A stretch of 10,109 bases of DNA, taken from the NCBI GenBank assembly GCA_902475005.1, contig CABRXV010000073.1:1-10109 (forward strand), given 5' to 3'. Position numbers and translations under genes: made by a program. Every line of letters starts with the position of its first letter. The first letter of the stretch is position 1. Below, in pieces: positions 1 through 5,767 of the stretch. The notes below the pieces were generated by a model. The model was not told where the DNA came from and made no database searches. It worked only from the letters and a program-made list of their open reading frames with translations. This stretch comes from CABRXV01 sp900754955. GTDB taxonomy: Bacteria; Actinomycetota; Coriobacteriia; Coriobacteriales; Eggerthellaceae.

Positions 1-1116
1 CGCTCGACAGGCGGCCGCCGCGCGTTCTGCCAGGCTCGCAGGCGCGGGCGCGGGCGAAGCGACGCCGACGGGACCGTTCGGCTCGTCCTGCGCAGGCGCG
101 CACGACGCAACGCCATCGAGCGCGCCCTCCCCGCTTTCCGCAGGCGCGCATGCGCTGGCGAACTCATCGAGGTAGCTGCGCACGATGCCGATGCCGTCCT
201 CGAACATGCTGAAGTCGCCGTAGTGCGCCGTATCGGGCAGGTTCTCGATCACCTGGGCCCCGTAGGCGTTGCAGTAGAACTCGTCGGCAGCAAACACCCA
301 CGGCGTGCCGCGTTCGGCCAGCGCGCGCTCCTGGAAGGGCCGCACAAGATCGAGCGCGGCGCGCGCGGCAGCGGGATCGTCGAAGCTGCGGTCGAAATCG
401 CGCTGGTAACGCGTGAACCCAAGCGGCACGATGCCGACGGTGAGGATGCCGGGGCGCGCGTACGCCCACGCAAGCGTGTCGGCGAGCACGGCGCCGTCGT
501 TCACGTCAGGCACGAGCACAATCTGCGCGTGCACCTCGATGCCTGCCGCGAGCAAACGGTCGAGCGCCGCGATGCCGTGCGCGGCATGCCGCCCGATGAG
601 CGCGCGGCGCGCCTGCGCGTCGGCAGCGTGAAGCGACACGCGCAGCGGTGAGATGCGCTGCTCGACGATGCGCTCCTCGTCGGCAGCCGTAAGGTTCGTA
701 AGCGTCACGAACGTACCCGACAGGAAGCTCAGGCGGAAATCGTCGTCGCGCAGCGAGAGCGAGGGACGCAGATGCGGCGGCAGCTGACGCATAAAGCAGA
801 ACGTGCAGGCGTTGCGGCAGAGCTTGATGCGGTCGAACACCGCGCCTTCGAAGGTGAAACCCCAGCTCTCGCCCTCATCGCGCTCGAGCAGCACCGTGCC
901 CTCATCGCCGTCGAGGTCGATATAGCCCACCTCGATGGCGTCGTCGGCGGAAAGCCAGCGCCAGTCGATGATGTCGCGCAGCGGATGGCCGTCCACGCTC
1001 GTGAGGTAGCAGCCAGGCGCGAAGCCGGCGTCGTCGGCAGGGCTGAGCGGGTCGACCGCCGCGATGAGCGCACGCGGATAGGCAGCCTCCCCGGAAGCTG
1101 TCGCCTGCGCATCCAT
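1..1116 (-). CDS. DUF512-family radical SAM protein with N-terminal PDZ-like domain (partial, 3' end outside window)
   Basis: The frame is open from the ATG at 1116 to the window edge (372 codons, no stop), so the C-terminus is missing. Residues 13-90 form a PDZ-like domain (AAVDPLSPADDAGFAPG, then YLTSVDGHPL). A radical SAM CX3CX2C cluster follows: Cys100, Cys104, Cys107 in CRNACTFCFMRQLPP. The TIM-barrel part runs to about 235, and DUF512 begins around 236-316 (GFTRYQRD, FAADEFYCNAYG, FEDGIGIVRSYLDEF). This order (PDZ, radical SAM, DUF512) matches the TIGR03279-type family, whose reaction is unknown to me. After residue 318 the chain becomes an Ala/Pro-rich low-complexity stretch to the edge, where relatives usually continue DUF512; it may be a lineage-specific insertion. 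No convincing Shine-Dalgarno precedes the ATG; a TTG in frame at 1140, preceded by a GAGG, is an alternative start. Family assignment is firm; function is not. Confidence 0.9.
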   Translation of the reverse strand, partial: MDAQATASGEAAYPRALIAAVDPLSPADDAGFAPGCYLTSVDGHPLRDIIDWRWLSADDAIEVGYIDLDGDEGTVLLERDEGESWGFTFEGAVFDRIKLCRNACTFCFMRQLPPHLRPSLSLRDDDFRLSFLSGTFVTLTNLTAADEERIVEQRISPLRVSLHAADAQARRALIGRHAAHGIAALDRLLAAGIEVHAQIVLVPDVNDGAVLADTLAWAYARPGILTVGIVPLGFTRYQRDFDRSFDDPAAARAALDLVRPFQERALAERGTPWVFAADEFYCNAYGAQVIENLPDTAHYGDFSMFEDGIGIVRSYLDEFASACAPAESGEGALDGVASCAPAQDEPNGPVGVASPAPAPASLAERAAAACRA

Positions 1117-1176
1117 GTCATGTGTCGGATAGATCGCCAAAACGCCTCGTCTCTCGTATCACGGCAAAGCGCCACG

Positions 1177-1279
1177 CTCGCCGCGCCCCTGCGACGGCGC
1201 GCGGATCGCCACATCCCTGCGGCAGTGCGCGAATCGCCGCATCCCTGCGGCAGCGTGCGGATCGCCGCGCCCTGACCAC
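1177..1279 (-). repeat. 28-bp tandem repeat, about 3.7 copies, each folding into a small hairpin
   Basis: Units begin at 1177, 1205, 1233 and 1261 (plus strand), an exact period of 28. The two central units match at about 24 of 28 positions; the outer ones are degenerate. The core of a unit on the minus strand is GCCGCA-GGGA-TGCGGC, a 6-bp stem with a four-base loop of GNRA type (1236-1251). The next unit (1208-1223) keeps the stem with one G:U pair. The array ends about 60 bases before the DUF512 start, so it would lie in that gene's 5' leader if the promoter is upstream. There is no CRISPR-like spacer structure. Confidence 0.75.
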
Positions 1280-1281
1280 GC

Positions 1282-1287
1282 AGTTTA
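1282..1287 (-). promoter_or_regulatory. Possible -10 box upstream of the DUF512 gene
   Basis: The minus strand reads TAAACT here, fitting a TANNNT -10 element in an otherwise very GC-rich spacer. I cannot find a good -35 hexamer 16-18 bases upstream. If it is real, the transcript would start near 1275 and the leader would contain the whole 28-bp repeat array. Confidence 0.2.
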
Positions 1288-1334
1288 CCATCCTCTGGCG
1301 CGGCTTTTCTCGCACATATGCTGGAGAAGCCGCG

Positions 1335-1378
1335 GGCCGCTTCCGCGACCAACGCGCAGCGCACGCTTCCGCGTGCGC
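1335..1378 (-). other. Two adjacent hairpins with GGAA loops downstream of the ABC transporter gene
   Basis: On the minus strand, 1378-1359 reads GCGCACGC-GGAA-GCGTGCGC, a perfect 8-bp stem. It is followed at 1350-1335 by GGTCGC-GGAA-GCGGCC, a 6-bp stem with one U:G pair. Both loops are GNRA-type tetraloops. Neither has a following U-tract, so intrinsic termination is not supported. They could protect the 3' end of the operon message or be chance stems in GC-rich DNA. Confidence 0.45.
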
Positions 1379-1455
1379 GCCGCTCCCCGGCTCCCAGGCA
1401 CGCATCCGCCCTGCACACGGCAGCGGCCGCTCCGGATGCGAAGCTGTCCCGCTCC

Positions 1456-2871
1456 CTACGCGCGCTTCTCGATGCGCGCGTCGAGAAGCGCGGCATCGCG
1501 CGCATCATGCGTCGCCACCACGAGGGGACGGCTCCCGAGGTGCGCGCGCACGAAGGCGCAGGCGCGCTCGCGCGTGCGTGCGTCGAGCCCCGCGAACGGT
1601 TCGTCGAGCACGACGGCCTCCCCCGCCGAGAAGAGCGCGCGGGCAAGCTCGACGAGCCGGCGCGTGCCGCCCGACAACGCGGAGGCGGGTTTGTCGACGC
1701 AGTCGGGCGGAAGCAGCGCCTCGAGCTCGGCGCGGATGCACGTGCGGGAACGATCGAACGCCGCCACCGCGAGCACGTTGTCGAGCGCGCTCAGATCCTC
1801 CGCCAGGCAGGCGCCCTGCAGCACGACGCCGCAGCGGCGCGGGCGCTCGACCACTCCCGCGTCGGCCGGCTCGAACCCGAGCAGCACGCGCAGCAGCGTC
1901 GTTTTGCCCGACCCCGTCGGCGCCATGAGGCAGCAGCGCTCGCCAGGCTCAACCGCCAGATCAACCTGGCCGAGCACCTGCGCATCGCCGTACGCTTTGG
2001 AGACGCCGCGCACGCGCAGCGGCGCCGCAGGCTGCGCAGGCACCGCCGCACGCGGCATCGGCGCCGCAGTGCAGCGATTCGCGATACGCGAACGCGCACC
2101 GAGCGCGAAACAGGGGCTCTTCCCCGAAAGCGCGAGAAGCGCCACCACGGCCCGCTCGCAGATCCAGCCGAATACCATGATCGCGATCGTCCACGCGAGC
2201 AGACCCGCCGCGTCGAGCGTGAGCTTCGAGGCGTACACCGCCGCGCCGATCGAGCCGAGCGGGATGCCGAGCAGCTCGCCCGTGACCCCCGCGCGCCACG
2301 AGAGCCCCACCGCCGTCTTCGCCGCCGCCTGGAAGTACGGGAGCGCCGTAGGCCACGTGCACATGAGGAACACGTGCCAGCGCGTGGCGCCCGCCAGGCG
2401 CAGCACGCGCTCGAAGTCGCGGTTGCGCACCGCGGAGGCGTCATGCGCCGCCACGTAGAACGGCGGCAGCGCCACGAACGCCACAATTACCGCAACCGCG
2501 CCCTGAGAGCCCACCATCACGAGCAGGATCACCACCACGCACGCCACGGGGGCCGTTTTCATCACCTGGATCACCGGTGCAAGCAGCACGCCGACAAGGC
2601 GGAAGCGCGCGCCGGCGAACCCGAGCGCCACGCCTACGAGAGCCGACGCCGCGCATGCTGCCACGATGCGCGCGCCCGATACGCCCACCGCGCTCCAAAA
2701 CGCCGGCGACTGCACGTCAGCCGCGAGCGCGGCAAGCGTCGCACCCGGCCCGGCGAGCAGCACGTCGTTGTCGACCCACTGCGCCGCAACAAACCAGACC
2801 GCCACCCAGAAGAGGATGGCGGCAAGGCGCGCGACGACGGCGCGTGTCTTCTGTTCGCTACGGTCAACCAT
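1456..2871 (-). CDS. ABC transporter permease and ATPase fused in one protein (SsuC/TauC-type plus TauB/SsuB-type)
   Basis: The product is 471 residues. Residues 1-250 are a hydrophobic binding-protein-dependent permease with about six membrane segments and an EAA-like cytoplasmic loop near 153-186 (FERVLRLAGATRWHVF, then ALPYF). A Pro/Ala-rich linker (about 251-284) leads to a nucleotide-binding domain: Walker A APTGSGKTT at 317-325 (first Gly replaced by Ala317), Q-loop Gln352, signature LSGGT at 399-403, Walker B VVLDEP with Glu424, D-loop GLD, and H-loop His455. The ATPase part is short (about 187 residues against roughly 250 in the family) and ends soon after the H-loop. Relatives normally encode permease and ATPase separately, so two copies of this chain would make the full inner-membrane core, powered by ATP and fed by the lipoprotein encoded just upstream. 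The substrate is unknown; the family handles sulfonates, thiamine precursors and similar small molecules. The ATG at 2871 has only a weak Shine-Dalgarno. Confidence 0.9.
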   Translation of the reverse strand: MVDRSEQKTRAVVARLAAILFWVAVWFVAAQWVDNDVLLAGPGATLAALAADVQSPAFWSAVGVSGARIVAACAASALVGVALGFAGARFRLVGVLLAPVIQVMKTAPVACVVVILLVMVGSQGAVAVIVAFVALPPFYVAAHDASAVRNRDFERVLRLAGATRWHVFLMCTWPTALPYFQAAAKTAVGLSWRAGVTGELLGIPLGSIGAAVYASKLTLDAAGLLAWTIAIMVFGWICERAVVALLALSGKSPCFALGARSRIANRCTAAPMPRAAVPAQPAAPLRVRGVSKAYGDAQVLGQVDLAVEPGERCCLMAPTGSGKTTLLRVLLGFEPADAGVVERPRRCGVVLQGACLAEDLSALDNVLAVAAFDRSRTCIRAELEALLPPDCVDKPASALSGGTRRLVELARALFSAGEAVVLDEPFAGLDARTRERACAFVRAHLGSRPLVVATHDARDAALLDARIEKRA

Positions 2872-2898
2872 TTCGCATCTCAGGAGTCCGGGTGCGCC

Positions 2899-2938
2899 AT
2901 GAGGCGGCGCGGACGCAATCGCCGCCGCGCCGCCTCAT
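2899..2938 (-). promoter_or_regulatory. Strong intercistronic hairpin between binding-protein and transporter genes
   Basis: Arms 2899-2912 and 2925-2938 are perfect 14-bp inverted repeats (arm ATGAGGCGGCGCGG on the plus strand) around a 12-base loop; the flanking GCGC sequences extend the stem past one bulge. It begins 3 bases after the stop of the lipoprotein gene. There is no U-tract, so it is not a typical intrinsic terminator. A stem here could block 3' exonucleases and lower expression of the downstream gene, as seen between binding-protein and permease genes in other ABC operons. Confidence 0.7.
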
Positions 2939-2941
2939 GCG

Positions 2942-3973
2942 CTAGCCCTCGTAGTAGAAGTCGTCTCCCGGCAGCGCGCCGCCGATCGAGGCGGGATCCT
3001 GATCGTAGAGCGCCTGCAGGTAGCCCGACAGCGCCGCCTTCATGTCGGCGCCCGTGAGACAGCACACGTTGCACAGCGGGATGGCCTTCTCGGCGATCGG
3101 CGCGCTGTCGATGATGCCGAGGTCGACCACCGTCTTCGCGATGGACGTCGGATCGTCGACCGCCGCCTGCGCCGAAGCCGCATGGTTCGCGAGGAACGCC
3201 GCGATCGCCTCGGGGTTCTCCTCGACGGTCGACGCCTTCGCGATGGTGACGCCCGTGACGATGCTGCCCGCGTCACCACCGCCCGTGGCCTGCTCCCACG
3301 CGTCGGTGAGGTCGAGCGTCATCTTGATGTCGGCGTCTTTGATCGTCACCGACGTGGCATAGGGCTGCGGCAGAATGCCCACGGCGGTCTTGTCCTCCAC
3401 GAGCAGCGCCGCCACCTCGGCGGGCTCCGACTTGAACTGCACGTCCACGTCGTCCATGCTCATGCCGCTCGCGTCGAGCAGCGCGCGCAGGGTGTACTCG
3501 GGCACCGTGCCCGCACCCGTCATGTAGATCGTCTTGCCGCGCAGCGCCTCGACCGAGTTCACCGACTCGTCGCCGGTGACCACGTACAGCACGCCGAGCG
3601 TGTTCACGTCGATCACGCGGATCTGACCCTCGGTGCGCGTATACAGCGCCGCCGCGAGGTTGGCGGGAACGAGCGCGATGTCGGCTTCGTCCTGGAGCAG
3701 GAGCGGCCCTACCTCGTCAGCCGATCCCACCACCGTGAACTGGTCCTGCTCCTGCTGCATCATCGACGCGAGGCCCACCGAGGTGGGGCCCTTCATCGAC
3801 ACGATGCGCAGCGCCGACGCGGCCTGCTCGGCCTCGGCGGTCGGCTCGGCCTGCGATTCGGCCGACGACGCGGAGGACGCCTCCTGCGCGGAGCAGCCGC
3901 CGAGCGCGAGCACAAGCGCCGCCGCACAGGCAAGCGCGAAGATCGCGAGGAACTTCTTCTTCATCTTCTTCAT
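2942..3973 (-). CDS. ABC transporter substrate-binding lipoprotein, NMT1/THI5- or SsuA-like
   Basis: This 343-residue exported lipoprotein should be the extracytoplasmic receptor for the fused transporter encoded next. It has a Lys-rich N-region, a hydrophobic core at about 8-24 and a lipobox LGGC with lipidated Cys27, then a Ser/Ala/Glu-rich tether to about 52. The type 2 binding-protein fold starts at ALRIVSMKGPTSVGLA (54-70), with the ADIALVPANLA segment at 97-107 and GVLYVVTGDESV with LRGKTIYMTGAGT at 127-156. The C-terminal region carries PLCNVCC (299-305), with three cysteines, and ends IGGALPGDDFYYEG. The fold and family are clear; the ligand is not. The gene starts 21 bases after the hydrogenase stop, which suggests the same transcript. 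The ATG at 3973 is kept because it gives the full basic N-region; an in-frame Met4 is an alternative. Confidence 0.9.
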   Translation of the reverse strand: MKKMKKKFLAIFALACAAALVLALGGCSAQEASSASSAESQAEPTAEAEQAASALRIVSMKGPTSVGLASMMQQEQDQFTVVGSADEVGPLLLQDEADIALVPANLAAALYTRTEGQIRVIDVNTLGVLYVVTGDESVNSVEALRGKTIYMTGAGTVPEYTLRALLDASGMSMDDVDVQFKSEPAEVAALLVEDKTAVGILPQPYATSVTIKDADIKMTLDLTDAWEQATGGGDAGSIVTGVTIAKASTVEENPEAIAAFLANHAASAQAAVDDPTSIAKTVVDLGIIDSAPIAEKAIPLCNVCCLTGADMKAALSGYLQALYDQDPASIGGALPGDDFYYEG

Positions 3974-3994
3974 GAGAAACGCAGCCCTTCTCTC

Positions 3995-5767
3995 TTACTC
4001 GTGATGGGTGTGCAGGAGATGATGCGCCTTCTCGGAGCACGGCGCACCGAGGAACTCGTCGTAGAGCACCTTGATCACAGGGTTCTCGTGCGAGTAGCGC
4101 AGCTGCTTCTGCGTGGCGTCGATCGTGCGCAGCGTTTGGCCGCGGCGCAGGCCGAGTTCGCGGTCGGTACCGTCGATCGGCTGACCGCCGCCGCCCGCGC
4201 AGCCGCTCGGGCAGGCCATGATCTCGACGAACTCGTACGCGACGCGCCCTGCGGCGATCGCGTCGATGAGCTCGTCGGCATGCGCAAGACCGCTCGCCAC
4301 CGCACAGCGCACCGTGGTGCCCGCGATGTCGAACGTCGCCTCGTTCCACGGACCCGCGCTCGACGGAGCGAACACGAACGCGTCGGGAGCGGGCAGCTCG
4401 CCGGTTACGAAGAAGTAGCCGCTGCGCAGCGCCGCCTCCATCACGCCGCCCGTAGTGCCGAAGATCACGCCCGCACCCGTGAACTCGCCGAGCGGGTTGT
4501 CGAGCGGTGCGTCCTCGAGTTGCGCCGGGTCGATGCCCGCATCGCGCACCATGCGCTGAAGCTCGCGCGTGGTGAGCGAGGCGTCCATGTCGGGAATACC
4601 CTCGTTCGATTCCATCGGCAGGCGCACCTCGTCCTTCTTCGCCGTGCACGGCATGAGCGCCACCGAGAAGAGCTTCGCCGGGTCGATGCCGTTGCGCTCG
4701 GCGAACCACGTCTTCACCACCGCGCCGAACATCATCATGGGGCTCTTCGCCGTGGACAGGTGCGGCAGCGCGTCGCGGCGCGCCACCTTCGCATGCCTCA
4801 CCCACGCGGGACAGCAGCTCGTGAACATCGGCCACACGACGCCGTTCTCGTCGGGCGTGCGCTCGGCGAGCACGCGGAGCAGCTCGGTCGCCTCTTCCAT
4901 GATGGTGAGGTCGGCGGCGAAGCAGGTGTCGAACACGTAGTCGACGCCGATCTTCTTGAGCGCCGCCACCATGCGCTCGAGCGGCAGCGCGCCGTCCTCG
5001 GCCCCGAGGCCCACGCCCCACGACGTGCGCGTGGCGGGCGCGATCTGCACGACCGTGGTCACCGACGGGTCGGCCACCGCGTCGAGCAGACGCTGGATGT
5101 CGTCGCGTTCGGAAAGCGCGCCCGTGGGACAGTGCGTGATGCACTGGCCGCACGCCACGCAGCCCATCTCCTTCATCTGCGCGCCGCCCGTCACGCCGAT
5201 GTTCGATGCGGCGCCCGAGCCGATGAAGTCCCACACGCCGATGCCCTCGAGATGACGGCAGGCCGCCACGCAGCGCCCGCACTTGATGCAGAGGTTCGCG
5301 CGGCGCTGGATCGTCTCGTCGGCGGGCCACTGGCTGCGCTTGCCACGCAGGAGCGTCTTCGCGTAGGGAATCGGTTTTTCGATCATGACCTCGCCGAAGA
5401 GGTCCCACTCGATGAGCCCCTCGTCAAGCAGCAGCTTCTGCAGACGACAGGTGCCGTTGCGCGTGCAGTAAGCGCAGTTCAGATCGTGCTGCGAGAGAAT
5501 GAGCTGCAGCGAGGCACGGCGCGAGGCACGCACACGCTCGGAGTCGGTGTGCACGACCATGCCGGGGCGCACCACAGTGTTGCAGGCGGCGCTCAGGCGC
5601 TCCTCGCCTTCCACTTCCACCACGCACACGCGGCAAGCGCCGATGTCGTTGAGACCCTCGAAATAGCAGAGCGTGGGGATGTCGATGCCGCACGCGCGGG
5701 CGGCGGCAAGGATGGTCGCGTCCTCTTCCGCCGAAACCGGGATGTCGTTGATGACGAGCTCTACCAT
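3995..5767 (-). CDS. [FeFe] hydrogenase, NuoG-like N-terminal FeS domains plus H-cluster domain (group A)
   Basis: This 590-residue enzyme interconverts H2 with protons and electrons. In order: a [2Fe-2S] plant-type ferredoxin domain (Cys34, 45, 48, 62); a NuoG-type His-ligated [4Fe-4S] site (His94, Cys98, 101, 107); two [4Fe-4S] ferredoxin motifs (Cys160/163/166/170 and Cys203/206/209/213); then the H-cluster domain from about 236. All three H-cluster signatures are present: TSCCPAW (Cys318 as proton-relay Cys, Cys319 as ligand), MPCTAKKDE (Cys374) and EIMACPSGCAGGGGQ (Cys519, Cys523). The preceding FAADLTIMEE, the KSPMMMFG serine and the Met372 and Met517 positions match catalytically competent enzymes. 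The protein is therefore expected to be active if HydEFG maturases exist elsewhere; none lie here. The ATG overlaps the upstream stop by 7 bases behind a strong AAGGAGGAGGAG, so translation is probably coupled to the flavoprotein partner. There is no signal peptide, so it is cytoplasmic. The C-terminus is His-rich (HHLLHTHHE). Confidence 0.95.
   Translation of the reverse strand: MVELVINDIPVSAEEDATILAAARACGIDIPTLCYFEGLNDIGACRVCVVEVEGEERLSAACNTVVRPGMVVHTDSERVRASRRASLQLILSQHDLNCAYCTRNGTCRLQKLLLDEGLIEWDLFGEVMIEKPIPYAKTLLRGKRSQWPADETIQRRANLCIKCGRCVAACRHLEGIGVWDFIGSGAASNIGVTGGAQMKEMGCVACGQCITHCPTGALSERDDIQRLLDAVADPSVTTVVQIAPATRTSWGVGLGAEDGALPLERMVAALKKIGVDYVFDTCFAADLTIMEEATELLRVLAERTPDENGVVWPMFTSCCPAWVRHAKVARRDALPHLSTAKSPMMMFGAVVKTWFAERNGIDPAKLFSVALMPCTAKKDEVRLPMESNEGIPDMDASLTTRELQRMVRDAGIDPAQLEDAPLDNPLGEFTGAGVIFGTTGGVMEAALRSGYFFVTGELPAPDAFVFAPSSAGPWNEATFDIAGTTVRCAVASGLAHADELIDAIAAGRVAYEFVEIMACPSGCAGGGGQPIDGTDRELGLRRGQTLRTIDATQKQLRYSHENPVIKVLYDEFLGAPCSEKAHHLLHTHHE

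Larger units (their letters stand above)
1117..1455. other. Gene-free spacer between the ABC transporter gene and the DUF512 gene
   Basis: These 339 bases carry no credible coding frame: the open frames across them are Arg/Ala-rich shadows typical of high-GC DNA. They hold a 28-bp tandem repeat, two further short hairpins with GGAA loops and a weak promoter-like box, each listed separately. I see no GC-stem plus U-tract terminator for the upstream operon, so read-through into the DUF512 gene is possible. Confidence 0.7.

Noticed and set aside
1177..1279. CRISPR array
   Set aside because: The 28-bp units are contiguous with no spacers, and no cas gene is present.
1318..3057. 579-residue open frame on the plus strand
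   Set aside because: It is antisense to the fused ABC transporter gene, extremely Arg/His-rich, and has no recognisable motif.
3995..5767. NADH dehydrogenase subunit G (nuoG)
   Set aside because: The N-terminal FeS domains match NuoG, but the C-terminal half has all three H-cluster motifs of an [FeFe] hydrogenase.
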